From Flavobacterium sp. (GTDB taxonomy: Bacteria > Bacteroidota > Bacteroidia > Flavobacteriales > Flavobacteriaceae), in NCBI RefSeq assembly GCF_027484205.1, contig NZ_JAIXUB010000026.1, forward strand, positions 248,001 through 312,000: a stretch of 64,000 nucleotides of DNA, in the 5' to 3' direction. The stretch's first letter is position 1, and each line of letters starts with the position of its first letter. Below are positions 10,303-19,077 of this stretch, one piece after another. A program made the position numbers and the translations under genes. The notes beneath the pieces were generated by a model. That model searched no databases. It worked only from the letters and a program-made list of their open reading frames with translations, and was not told the DNA's origin.

Positions 10303-10620
10303 TCAATATCTTTTAAATTTATATTCCTTATTAACAAATTTATTTTTACTTATAATTTTCATTTTGATAGTATCAAGCTCAATTATATTAAAAAAATTTT
10401 CATGAATTCTTCCACTAACCAAAACTATTGAATCTGATTTATATATAATTTTTCCGTAAGAATAATATTCGCCATTAGCTCCATCATATGAAATATATTT
10501 AAATGTTGAGTCATTAATAGTGAGAATATGTCCGTATTGATTTTTATATTCTCCATTAAAATTATTAGTAGCACAACTAAAAAATGATGATAATATAATT
10601 GCAAAATATACCTCTTTCAT
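10303..10620 (-). CDS. Small lipoprotein of unknown function
   Basis: A 105-residue product from the ATG at 10620. It starts with a short hydrophobic stretch ending in SSFFSC, a lipobox with the modified Cys near residue 15. The rest is beta-rich and polar, with the pattern NGEYKNQYGHILTIND typical of small Bacteroidota lipoproteins that resemble lipocalin-like or META-like folds. No enzymatic motif is visible. It lies 15 bases downstream of the flippase gene on the same strand and may share its transcript. Its base composition is as AT-rich as its neighbours. Confidence 0.65.
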   Translation of the reverse strand: MKEVYFAIILSSFFSCATNNFNGEYKNQYGHILTINDSTFKYISYDGANGEYYSYGKIIYKSDSIVLVSGRIHENFFNIIELDTIKMKIISKNKFVNKEYKFKRY

Positions 10621-10635
10621 TTTAATCAATTAATA

Positions 10636-12093
10636 TTATCTAAATCTTTTCAAAATTGAATTCACAACATTATTAAAATCTTCTGAAAGTTTCAATTTAT
10701 AATTTATAAGTACGTATACAATAGTAACTAAAGTTGATTTCAAAACTATATTTATTATAGGATGAAAACTAAATTCCCAAAAATAAAACATAAAAAACAA
10801 AACAATCAACACGAGAAATGAAATCAATGTTTTATAAGTAAACGGAAATAACTTCATTCTCAAAACCACAAATAGTAGCTTAGCAATACTATATAATGTA
10901 ATGGAAATTAAAGTAGCAATTGCCGCACCATTGATTCCGTATTTAGGAATAAAGATCATGTTTAATGTTACTGCGAAAAAAGCGAGAAACAGTCCTAAAA
11001 ACAAAACTGCACGATAATATTTAGAATTAAAAATTATTGCATTATTATTTCCCAATATCAAATCAAAATATTTAGAAAGTCCAATAACGAAAACTACAAA
11101 GACACCACCACGATAATTCTCTTGTAATAATAAATACATCTGATTTATATTTACTAAAATCCCTAAAAAAACTAATCCTCCAACTATTTGTAAAGTTATT
11201 GAAGTCTTTTTATATAAATCATTAAGTTCATCATGTTTACCATCTATCATTAATTTAGCAGTTATAGGATATGTAATTTGATGCATTGCTCTACTTGGCA
11301 CAGCAATAACTGTAGCAATAAAAATTGCCACCGAATAATAAGCAATATTATTAATTACCATATATTGATTTAGCATTGTTTTGTCTAAATCTAAAAGCAT
11401 ATTAGCTACACTTCCAGAAAGAATTATAAAACTAGAATAAACAAGTATTGATTTGTAATTTTCAGGCAGTTTAAAATCAAAAACTATTTTTTTAACTTTA
11501 TTAGCGTAAAATAACATTATCAAAGTACTAACTAAATAAACATACATTGTTGCGGTAATAAATTCATCAACGGTAATGTATTGAAAATATACAGCAAATA
11601 GAAAAATAGAAATTAGAATTCGCAACCCAATTTCTTTGATAAAATTCCCAAAAACTGATTGCAAATGTACTTTTACCCAAGCATAAAAAATTTCAAAATA
11701 TCCCATACAAATGGCTATAACAGGAATTTGCCAAACGTAATTATAAACATCATTTTTTCTTGATAAAAACGTAGCAATCCAATCGTATCCAATAAAACCA
11801 AAAATTAAAATAGGAATAATGGCTAAAAATGGAAGTGCTAAAACAAAACTTAAAAACTGACTCTTTTCTTGTTCTGATTTGTATTGAGAGAAAAATTTAA
11901 TCAATGTATTATGTACTCCAAACGCCATCAAAGGAAATATAACATTGGCACTTGAAAGAATATAACCAGTTAATCCATAATATTTTTCACCCAAAAAATG
12001 AGGATACATAAATAAGGAATTAATTGCACCAATGCCAAAACCAATATAGGTAATAACGACATTTTTTATAGATTGATTGATTACAATTCCCAT
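10636..12093 (-). CDS. Wzx-like polysaccharide/oligosaccharide flippase
   Basis: Inner-membrane transporter of the MOP (MATE/Wzx) superfamily, predicted to flip lipid-linked glycans to the periplasm. The 485 residues are hydrophobic throughout, with about 12-14 membrane segments and few charged loops. The N-terminus (NVVITYIGFGIGAINSLFMYP) matches the conserved start of polysaccharide biosynthesis proteins. Its start codon directly abuts the stop of the upstream glycosyltransferase gene (12093/12094), so the two are very probably translated from one mRNA. The glycan is unknown because no further sugar-nucleotide genes are next to it. Confidence 0.88.
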   Translation of the reverse strand: MGIVINQSIKNVVITYIGFGIGAINSLFMYPHFLGEKYYGLTGYILSSANVIFPLMAFGVHNTLIKFFSQYKSEQEKSQFLSFVLALPFLAIIPILIFGFIGYDWIATFLSRKNDVYNYVWQIPVIAICMGYFEIFYAWVKVHLQSVFGNFIKEIGLRILISIFLFAVYFQYITVDEFITATMYVYLVSTLIMLFYANKVKKIVFDFKLPENYKSILVYSSFIILSGSVANMLLDLDKTMLNQYMVINNIAYYSVAIFIATVIAVPSRAMHQITYPITAKLMIDGKHDELNDLYKKTSITLQIVGGLVFLGILVNINQMYLLLQENYRGGVFVVFVIGLSKYFDLILGNNNAIIFNSKYYRAVLFLGLFLAFFAVTLNMIFIPKYGINGAAIATLISITLYSIAKLLFVVLRMKLFPFTYKTLISFLVLIVLFFMFYFWEFSFHPIINIVLKSTLVTIVYVLINYKLKLSEDFNNVVNSILKRFR

Positions 12094-13398
12094 TTAAAGA
12101 TACGTATTACTAATTATAAGTTTTGCGAGTTTTTCAGTTAAATTTTTTCGAGAATAGTGTTGCAAACCAACAGGATATACATGCAATTTCTTTTCTAAAT
12201 ACAACTCAAAATTAGACAAAATAGTCTTTTTTAAGCGTTCTTTTTCATTATAAGTGAAAAATACTCCTGTATTAGTTGATGTTATAATTTCTGCAAAATC
12301 AGAATCTTCTGGTCCAATGGCGATTATTGGTCGTTCGGAAACCATGTATTCAAATAATTTACCAGGAATGATACTTTTAGTTTCTTCAGAATCAATTTCG
12401 ATTAACAACAAAACTTGTGAAGCTTTTTGATGTTTTATAGCTTCTGAATGGGAAACATATCCCAAATTATTGAGATAAGAATTCAATTTATATTCTGAAA
12501 TAGAATCTAAAATTTCTTGACTTACTTTGCCTATTAATTTCAATCGAAAATGAGTTTTAAATAGTTCATTTTCAGAGATTAATTCTTGTAAAACTTCCCA
12601 CAAAATCTTCGGATTTCTATCCGATAAAAACGAACCAATATGTGCCATTGTAAACTTTTCATCTAAAGTTTGTTTTGGAACATTTTCAACATCATAACCA
12701 TTCGTAATAACTTCAATTGGTTTATTGGTAATCGCTTGAAACTCGGTTTTTGTAGTTTTACTTGTAACAATAATAGTATCTGCTGAATTTAAAACTCGAT
12801 GTTCTAAAGCTTTATGTTTTTTATCTGCATACGATGATAATTTTAATGCTTTATGATAACCAATGGTTGTCCAAGGATCACGAAAATCGGCAAACCACTT
12901 CACTCCTAGTTCTTGCTTTAATTTCAACCCAATTAAATGCAATGAATGTGGTGGACCAGATGTTACAATGGTATCAATATTATTTTCTTGAATGTATTTT
13001 TTAAGATATTCTACAGAAGGATTTACCCAAAATTTTCGAGCATCAGGAATAAATAAATTACCTCGAACCCAAAGCATCATTTTTTCAACAAAACTTTGCT
13101 TTTTTAAAGCAGGAATAATACCTGAACTTATTTTTTTTGTTTCTTTTTTAGATAAAAATCCGGCCAATTGATACGGTTCAAATATTTTATTCTTAAGAAT
13201 AATTGCTTTGTCTGAAACTTCACTCATCAAGCCTTCATCAACAATAGGATACGTAGGATTTTGAGGAATATAAACTATCGGTTGAATATTAAAATCGGGT
13301 AAATATTTTACAAATTTCAACCAACGTTGTACGCCTGGTCCACCTGCTGGCGGCCAATAATAAGTGATGATTAAAAGTTTTTTTTGTTCTGTTTCCAA
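12094..13398 (-). CDS. GT4-family glycosyltransferase
   Basis: Cytoplasmic, probably membrane-associated sugar transferase of GT-B fold. The N-terminus has the hallmark LLIITYYWPPAGGPGVQRW (Rossmann strand and glycine loop), and the middle has SGPPHSLHLIG and FADFRDPW, common in this subfamily. The C-terminal donor domain has VITNGYD, a segment near LFEYMVSERPIIAIGPEDSD, and the E-x7-E-like acidic positions of GT4 enzymes. At 434 residues it is of normal length. It sits between a nucleotidyltransferase gene (two-base gap) and the flippase (zero gap), so it likely builds the glycan that the flippase exports. Donor and acceptor cannot be told from sequence. Confidence 0.87.
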   Translation of the reverse strand: METEQKKLLIITYYWPPAGGPGVQRWLKFVKYLPDFNIQPIVYIPQNPTYPIVDEGLMSEVSDKAIILKNKIFEPYQLAGFLSKKETKKISSGIIPALKKQSFVEKMMLWVRGNLFIPDARKFWVNPSVEYLKKYIQENNIDTIVTSGPPHSLHLIGLKLKQELGVKWFADFRDPWTTIGYHKALKLSSYADKKHKALEHRVLNSADTIIVTSKTTKTEFQAITNKPIEVITNGYDVENVPKQTLDEKFTMAHIGSFLSDRNPKILWEVLQELISENELFKTHFRLKLIGKVSQEILDSISEYKLNSYLNNLGYVSHSEAIKHQKASQVLLLIEIDSEETKSIIPGKLFEYMVSERPIIAIGPEDSDFAEIITSTNTGVFFTYNEKERLKKTILSNFELYLEKKLHVYPVGLQHYSRKNLTEKLAKLIISNTYL

Positions 13399-13400
13399 AA

Positions 13401-13868
13401 TTATGAATTAGATTTTTTATTAATTTTTTCTAACTCTTCAATATCTAAAATATCTTTTGGACGATTTGTAGCTTTTTTTGCTTTAATAAGATTGTCGTAA
13501 TCCAGAAAGTAGACTGGAATTCCACTAATTTCAGTGACGTAAGCTTTATCAAGTAACTCTTGAAAATCGAAATTTTCTAGACCTTTAACAGAAGTCATGA
13601 TATCTAATCGCAGATTAAAATTTAAAGAAATATCGGTCCAACCAGGAATAAATTGCATAGTCTTTATATTTTCAAAATCTCCAATTCCTGATTCTTTTAA
13701 AGCTTCTCGCAAATTCTCACGATTTTCAATTGAATCTTCAATAAAAATATCAATATCACCTGTGTTTCTTCCGTAACCATAAATATTTACGGCAAAACCA
13801 CCAATGGTCAAATATTTGACTTTGTTTAAAGAAAAATACTTCCAAATTTCAATTATTTGACTATTCAT
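13401..13868 (-). CDS. MNT-fold nucleotidyltransferase (DUF6036/AbiEii-like)
   Basis: A 155-residue protein of the DNA polymerase beta-like nucleotidyltransferase superfamily. It shows the core motif GG at residues 23-24 followed by DxD at 38-40 (GDIDIF), a third acidic residue in RLDI (about 89), and the C-terminal helix pattern NLIKAKKATNRPKDILDIEEL. That pattern is typical of DUF6036 or AbiEii-related enzymes that transfer nucleotides to RNA or protein. Four bases upstream on the same strand is a 52-residue ORF, making a compact two-gene cassette. It is followed after two bases by the glycosyltransferase. It could be the toxin-like half of a two-component module or a housekeeping modifier; which one is open. 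Confidence 0.78.
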   Translation of the reverse strand: MNSQIIEIWKYFSLNKVKYLTIGGFAVNIYGYGRNTGDIDIFIEDSIENRENLREALKESGIGDFENIKTMQFIPGWTDISLNFNLRLDIMTSVKGLENFDFQELLDKAYVTEISGIPVYFLDYDNLIKAKKATNRPKDILDIEELEKINKKSNS

Positions 13869-13872
13869 TTAC

Positions 13873-14031
13873 TTACTTTGATATTTTTTTGGCAGTTTTT
13901 AAAAGATAAGATAACTCAATAATAGCCATCAATTTTTCAAACCGTTGTTGAGGCGTCATTTTTCTAATCTCATTTAGGTAACGTTCTTCCATTTTAGAAG
14001 GATGAGCATGATTTAATTTTGTTATCTCCAT
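13873..14031 (-). CDS. 52-residue helical partner of the nucleotidyltransferase
   Basis: Short ORF with ATG at 14031 and TAA at 13873-13875, ending four bases before the nucleotidyltransferase start. The product (MEITKLNHAHPSKMEERYLN at the N-terminus) is highly charged and predicted to be mostly alpha-helical. It carries MTPQQRFEKLMAIIELSYLL, which resembles the SPEERL...-type motif of small proteins often encoded just upstream of DUF6036-type nucleotidyltransferases. The tight spacing and shared strand support a functional pair, by analogy with MNT-HEPN or AbiE modules. I am fairly sure it is a real gene; its role is inferred. Confidence 0.65.
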   Translation of the reverse strand: MEITKLNHAHPSKMEERYLNEIRKMTPQQRFEKLMAIIELSYLLKTAKKISK

Positions 14032-14070
14032 TTTTATCAAAAATAATAATCAAATTTACAAAATTTAGAT

Positions 14071-16509
14071 TTATGATGCTTTCTTCTTTCTATCAAAATA
14101 AATTCCACCAGCTAAAAGCAATACCATTCCAATAGAAGAAATCAACGCAATGATACTTCCAGTTTTTATAACTTGTGGTTCAAATTTGAATTCAATTTTA
14201 TGATTTCCAGCAGGAATTTGCAATCCACGTAACGTATAATTTACTCTCAAAATTGGAGCCTCTTTTCCATCAATAGTTGCCTTCCAACCATTTTTATAAT
14301 ACATTTCTGAAAATACAGCAAAACCTTCATTTTTGTTGTTTGAAATGTATTTTAAATGATTTGGTTTATGATACGTTAATTTAATTGTTGCAGTTGAATC
14401 GGAAACATATTTTAGTGGAATATTTTTTACTTCAACAACATTTTGTAATGTAGCAACTTTTTTAGTTTCCAATTTATTCAATGCTTTCATTTCTTGATCA
14501 GCATTTCCAACCATTTTAATTTCATTTACAAACCAAGCATTCCCATTAACCTCAGAGTTTTTTGTAGCAAATTCTTTTCCTTCTTCATTAGTTTGCATGA
14601 TGTATTTTACATTCAACATATTTAAAACTTCCAAATTATTATTCACAATTTGATAGTCAAATAATTCTTGCATTCGTTGTGGTCGCACAGCAGAATATCC
14701 TCCAATAGATTTATGAAAATAAGATGCTTTTGCAGTTAAATATCCTGCAACGTCTAAAACTCTGTATCGCGTTGTATCTTGCATAATTTGCTCATCTGTT
14801 GGCGATGCAACAAAAGGCATATCAACTTCTCTTGCACTTACAAAATCTTCATTGTTTACATATTTCTTATCAACTAAAACTAAATCAGCAACCATAAACA
14901 AACCAACCAAAATAACTGCTGTTGTATGAGACAATTTATTTTTTGAATATAAATAAAGAGGAACAAAAGTGATTATTACAAAAAATGCAGAAGTCAATAA
15001 ATCTGCAGAATATAATGATTTTCTGTCTTCTACTAAAGCATCAATAAAACCTATTCCAAATGATTTATCTTCACCTTGATTGAACATTTGAAGTAACTGT
15101 TGGTCAATATCCGATGAAAAATCAAACATACCTTTTAGTAGAAATAACCCAATTAGAATTCCTAAAACTGTTGCTGTTGATTTCCATAAACTAGACCATT
15201 GTTTTTCCTTTTCTGTTGTAAAAAAAGAGTGCAAGCCTAAAATAGCTAATATAGGAAAACACAATTCTAAAATAACCTGAATGGAAGAAACAGCTCTAAA
15301 TTTATCATACATTGGAACATAATCAATAAAGAAATCTGTTACAAGTGATAGATTTTTTCCCCAAGAAAGTACTAATGAAAAAATTGCTCCAACAAGAAAT
15401 GCATATTTAAGTTTCCTTTTATCATGATACAAACCAAGAATGGCTAAAAAGAAAATTACAATTCCTATGTATGCTGGCGCTTCAACAATAGGTTGTTTTC
15501 CCCAGTAGGTTTTTCCATAACCTTGAGTAAACTGTCTTGCTTCTTCTGGCGATGCTCCAACTTGAATCATATAATTATAAACACTTGAATCATCGTTCAA
15601 TACTTCGCCATTTCCACCTCCAAAAAGTCTTGGCGCAATTAAATTGAAACTTTCAGCAATTCCATAACTATATTCTGTTATGTAACTTCTGTTAAGAGCG
15701 GTATTTTCTGTTTTCTTTTTTCCTTCTGCATCAAAAGTTAGTTCACTTTTTCCTCTAATACTAAAATCAGCATATTCTTTTGTCGCTAATAAATTAGTTG
15801 CATTGGCACCAATGGCCAAAATTAAAGCTCCTAAAAAAACGGCTCCAACTTTTAAAAGTTCTTTATATTCCTTATTTAAAATAAATTTTATTGCGTAATA
15901 AATTCCTAAGAACAACAATAAAAACAATAAGTAATAAGTCATCTGGAAGTGATTAGCATTCAATTCCAATGCAACTGCAAACATGGTTAATAAACCTCCA
16001 ATGATGTATTTTTTTCTAAAAACTAAAATAATTCCGGCTACAACCATTGGCATGTAAGCAATGGCATGTGCTTTTGCATTGTGACCAACACCAAGAATAA
16101 TAACTAAATAAGTTGAAAAACCAAAGGCAAGTGCACCAAAAAAAGCTTTCAGCGGATCAACCTTTAAAACCATTAAAAGAATATAAAATCCAAAGAAATA
16201 AAGAAACATATAATCTGCTGGACGAGGAAGAAATCGTAAAGCATCATCTAAATGACCAATAAAATCATTTGGATATTTTGCTCCCATTTGATACGTTGGC
16301 ATTCCACCAAAAGCAGCATCAGTCCAATAAGGTTCAGCATTTTCATTAGCTCTAAAATCATTTTGCTCTTTTGCCATTGCAGTATATTGAACAATATCCG
16401 ATTGATAGATTTTTTTTCCTCTTAAAACAGGAGAAAAATAAATAAGAGAAACTAAAATAAAACCAATAATGGCTAGTAAATGAGGATATAACTTTTGAAT
16501 TTGCTTCAT
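14071..16509 (-). CDS. YfhO-family multispanning membrane protein (GT-C-like)
   Basis: An 812-residue inner-membrane protein with about 12-13 membrane segments in the first 540 residues, then a large periplasmic domain (about 545-780) and a final membrane helix with a basic tail (YFDRKKKAS). The first loop (YFSPVLRGKKIYQSDIVQ, then YWTDAAFGGMPTYQMG) carries the acidic residues expected at the active site of GT-C glycosyltransferases. The C-terminal part has NGWKATIDGKEAPILRVNY, the diagnostic YfhO tail motif. In Gram-positive relatives YfhO-type proteins glycosylate teichoic acids; in Bacteroidota the substrate is unknown. It heads the minus-strand glycan run and is 39 bases upstream of the small partner ORF. 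Confidence 0.88.
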   Translation of the reverse strand: MKQIQKLYPHLLAIIGFILVSLIYFSPVLRGKKIYQSDIVQYTAMAKEQNDFRANENAEPYWTDAAFGGMPTYQMGAKYPNDFIGHLDDALRFLPRPADYMFLYFFGFYILLMVLKVDPLKAFFGALAFGFSTYLVIILGVGHNAKAHAIAYMPMVVAGIILVFRKKYIIGGLLTMFAVALELNANHFQMTYYLLFLLLFLGIYYAIKFILNKEYKELLKVGAVFLGALILAIGANATNLLATKEYADFSIRGKSELTFDAEGKKKTENTALNRSYITEYSYGIAESFNLIAPRLFGGGNGEVLNDDSSVYNYMIQVGASPEEARQFTQGYGKTYWGKQPIVEAPAYIGIVIFFLAILGLYHDKRKLKYAFLVGAIFSLVLSWGKNLSLVTDFFIDYVPMYDKFRAVSSIQVILELCFPILAILGLHSFFTTEKEKQWSSLWKSTATVLGILIGLFLLKGMFDFSSDIDQQLLQMFNQGEDKSFGIGFIDALVEDRKSLYSADLLTSAFFVIITFVPLYLYSKNKLSHTTAVILVGLFMVADLVLVDKKYVNNEDFVSAREVDMPFVASPTDEQIMQDTTRYRVLDVAGYLTAKASYFHKSIGGYSAVRPQRMQELFDYQIVNNNLEVLNMLNVKYIMQTNEEGKEFATKNSEVNGNAWFVNEIKMVGNADQEMKALNKLETKKVATLQNVVEVKNIPLKYVSDSTATIKLTYHKPNHLKYISNNKNEGFAVFSEMYYKNGWKATIDGKEAPILRVNYTLRGLQIPAGNHKIEFKFEPQVIKTGSIIALISSIGMVLLLAGGIYFDRKKKAS

Positions 16510-16554
16510 TATTTAAGAATTGTATTGATGTATTATTAAACTGTCTCTACTGAA

Positions 16555-16815
16555 TTAATCAACTTCTTCATAATCAATATACTCGCCTACTTTATTTTTT
16601 TCACGAGGTTTATCTGATTTTATATTAGAATTTGAAGGATTTTGCTGTTGCTTTTGATATTGTTGTTGTTGCTGTTGAAACTGTTCGCTAGCTTTTTCAA
16701 CCACTTTTTTTGCTAAAACGGGTAAAAATAAGCGTACTAAAAATCTAACTACATAATAAATAGCTACTATACACAATAATGTTCTAAAAAATGAATATAA
16801 ATTTGCTTCTTGCAT
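16555..16815 (-). CDS. DUF4834 family small membrane protein
   Basis: An 86-residue protein with one N-terminal membrane helix (LLCIVAIYYVVRFLVRLFLPVL), an amphipathic stretch, a glutamine-rich segment at about residues 46-59 (runs of five and three Gln), and an acidic C-terminus ending IDYEEVD. This arrangement matches DUF4834, a Bacteroidota-specific family. It lies 45 bases upstream of the YfhO gene on the same strand, a neighbourhood often kept in Flavobacteriaceae, so a shared transcript is likely. Function unknown. Confidence 0.8.
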   Translation of the reverse strand: MQEANLYSFFRTLLCIVAIYYVVRFLVRLFLPVLAKKVVEKASEQFQQQQQQYQKQQQNPSNSNIKSDKPREKNKVGEYIDYEEVD

Positions 16816-16937
16816 AAAATAAAAATTTTGTCAAAAATACTAAATTAGTAGTTTTAATTGATACGACTTGCTCTTAAATAAATAATAAAATATTATAGAC
16901 TAAATTTTCTTATTTTTGAAATCTAAAATCATACAAA

Positions 16938-17906
16938 ATGAAATTAAAATTTTTAGTAAGTATAATTGCATTGCTTTGTTTAGAGATAAATTATGCACAA
17001 CATACTGATGTAATAAACTCAAATCGTCCTGGTGAATCTATGTCGGCATTTGCCGTTGGTAAAACCGTAATTCAATTAGAGTCAGGAATCAACTATTTGA
17101 GTGAAAAACATAGTTTACTAGATTACAAAGCAAACGGATATGGAATTGATTTTGATGTTAGATATGGCTTTCTTAAAGAACAACTTGAAACTATTTTAGA
17201 AGTAGATTATCAAAATGATAAATATACAACACCCGATTTTTCTAAAAACAGAAGTGGTGTAAAAAATACAACATTAGGGTTAAAATATTTAGTTTATGAT
17301 CCTTACAAGTATTACGAAGAAAAAATAAATTTATACAGTTGGAAAGCCAATCATAAATTCAAATGGAAACAACTTATTCCTGCTGTTGCAGTTTATGGTG
17401 GTGTAAATTTAAACTTTAGAAATAAATTTGTTTCAAACTCAGAAGATCTTGAAAACATTAGTTACAAAGCGATGTTAGTTACTCAAAATCAATTTGGAAA
17501 TGGCTATGTATTTGTGACAAATATTTTTGTTGATAGACTAGCAAGTAAATTTCAATCGCTTGAATATATTATAACATTAACAAAAGGATTTAATGATCAA
17601 TGGTCAGGTTTTCTAGAAAATAAGGCCATGAAAAGTGATATCTATGCTGATGTAATTTTTCGTGGAGGTGCTGCTTATTTAGTAAGTGAGAATTTACAAA
17701 TTGATGCATCAATAAGTAAAAATTACAAAGGAACACCTGCCATTATGTATGGTGGAATTGGGATTTCATGGCGTTCAACAACTAATTATAAAGATGTTAT
17801 GATTAGAGCAAAAAAGAAAGACAAGAAAAAAGATAAAAGCACAAAAGGAAAAGATAAAGAAAAAACAAAAAAACGTCTTGACGAAGTTGAAGTTACAAAA
17901 CCATGA
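16938..17906 (+). CDS. Outer-membrane beta-barrel (Phenol_MetA_deg-like transporter family)
   Basis: A 322-residue protein with signal peptide (MKLKFLVSIIALLCLEINYAQ), followed by alternating beta-strands consistent with a 12-14-strand outer-membrane barrel. The opening TDVINSNRPGESMSAFAVGK fits the PF13557 group, annotated as meta-pathway phenol degradation-like. The last 35 residues are an unusual Lys-rich tail (KKKDKKKDKSTKGKDK...), absent from most barrels of this family; it may sit in the periplasm and bind peptidoglycan or lipid. A -7 element TATTTTTG lies at 16911-16918. The stop overlaps the start of the next gene by four bases (ATGA), so the two are translationally coupled. Confidence 0.78.
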   Translation: MKLKFLVSIIALLCLEINYAQHTDVINSNRPGESMSAFAVGKTVIQLESGINYLSEKHSLLDYKANGYGIDFDVRYGFLKEQLETILEVDYQNDKYTTPDFSKNRSGVKNTTLGLKYLVYDPYKYYEEKINLYSWKANHKFKWKQLIPAVAVYGGVNLNFRNKFVSNSEDLENISYKAMLVTQNQFGNGYVFVTNIFVDRLASKFQSLEYIITLTKGFNDQWSGFLENKAMKSDIYADVIFRGGAAYLVSENLQIDASISKNYKGTPAIMYGGIGISWRSTTNYKDVMIRAKKKDKKKDKSTKGKDKEKTKKRLDEVEVTKP

Positions 17907-19021
17907 TAACAATTATTGAAGCCAATACAAAGGAATTACTTAAAGAATATATTAAGTTTCCGTTTTCACTATACAAAAATCACCCTTATTGGGTTCCGCC
18001 ATTAATTCAAGATGATTTAGAAACATTTGATAAAACTAAAAATCCTGCATTTCATAGTGCTGAAGCCTATTTTTATATTGCATACAAAGACAATAAAATT
18101 GTTGGACGCATTGCTGCAATTATCAATTGGGACGAAGTTAATGACCAACAAAAAAAGAAAGTACGCTTTGGTTGGTGGGATGTTATTGATGATATAGAAG
18201 TAACAAAAGCATTACTTGAAAAAGTGTATGAGTTAGGAAGAAAAAACAATCTTGAATATGTTGAAGGTCCAATGGGATTTTCAAATCTTGATAAAGTTGG
18301 TGTTCTCACTGAAGGTTTTGACGAAATGGGTTCGATGATTACTTGGTATAATTATCCTTACTATAAATACCATTTAGAACAATTAGGTTACATAAAAGAA
18401 AAAGAATATTTGGAAAATAAATTTCCATTTTCGAATGTAAAACCTGAATTTTTCTTTAAAATTCAGGAGTTAATTAAAAAACGTTATCAACTTAAACCAT
18501 TAAATTTCACTAAAACAAAAGACATTATGCCTTATGTCGATGAAATGTTTGATGTTTTTAATGAATCGTATGCAAGTTTGTCTTCCTTCGTTGCTATTAC
18601 AGATGTTCAGAAAGAATATTTCAAAAAGAAATACATCAGTTTTATCAATCCAGAATACATTAAATTTGTTTTGGATAAAGACAATAAAATGGTAGCTTTT
18701 AGTATTGTAATGCCAAGTTTTTCGGAAGCATTGAAAAAAGCAAATGGAAAATTATTCCCTTTTGGATTTTATCATTTATTGAAGGCGAAAAGAGAAAGTA
18801 AAGACGTATTGTTTTACTTAATTGGTGTTTTACCAGAATATCAAAACAAAGGCGTAACTGCAATAATATTCAACGAATGCTACAATACTTTTACAGAAAA
18901 AGGAATCAAAAATTGCATTAGAACTCCAGAACTTGAAGACAACACAGCAATTCATCAAATATGGAAACATTTTGATCCTGTTACATTTAGAAGACGAAGA
19001 ACCTATAAAATTGATTTATAA
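17903..19021 (+). CDS. Large tandem GNAT-fold acyltransferase
   Basis: A 372-residue cytoplasmic protein. The C-terminal third has a clear GNAT acyl-CoA motif A (IGVLPEYQNKGVTAIIF, about residues 306-322) and ends with the NTAIHQIWKHFDP motif B. The N-terminal half (about 1-160) has a degenerate GNAT-like fold with KIVGRIAAIINWDEVND and ends in the conserved YVEGPMGFSNLDKVG. This two-lobe layout is usual for the Bacteroidota family often mislabelled GTP cyclohydrolase, and is also the size and fold class reported for bacterial ceramide synthases. It is coupled by four bases to the barrel gene and convergent with a serine-palmitoyltransferase-like gene, which makes an amide-forming lipid acyltransferase a reasonable hypothesis. 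It could equally be an amino-acid or amine acetyltransferase. Confidence 0.75.
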   Translation: MITIIEANTKELLKEYIKFPFSLYKNHPYWVPPLIQDDLETFDKTKNPAFHSAEAYFYIAYKDNKIVGRIAAIINWDEVNDQQKKKVRFGWWDVIDDIEVTKALLEKVYELGRKNNLEYVEGPMGFSNLDKVGVLTEGFDEMGSMITWYNYPYYKYHLEQLGYIKEKEYLENKFPFSNVKPEFFFKIQELIKKRYQLKPLNFTKTKDIMPYVDEMFDVFNESYASLSSFVAITDVQKEYFKKKYISFINPEYIKFVLDKDNKMVAFSIVMPSFSEALKKANGKLFPFGFYHLLKAKRESKDVLFYLIGVLPEYQNKGVTAIIFNECYNTFTEKGIKNCIRTPELEDNTAIHQIWKHFDPVTFRRRRTYKIDL

Positions 19022-19024
19022 AAC

Positions 19025-19058
19025 AAAAAATCCATTCAAACTAATGAATGGATTTTTT
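19025..19058. terminator. Bidirectional terminator between the GNAT and SPT-like genes
   Basis: Thirteen-base perfect arms (19025-19037 and 19046-19058) start with A6 and end with T6, so the hairpin can stop transcription from both sides. Confidence 0.92.
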
Positions 19059-19077
19059 ATATAAATATTTAGATAAA

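Noticed and set aside
10303..16815. Horizontally acquired capsule or O-antigen island
   Set aside because: Only one flippase, one glycosyltransferase and a YfhO protein are present, base composition is like the neighbours, and there are no mobile-element borders. A native glycan module is simpler.
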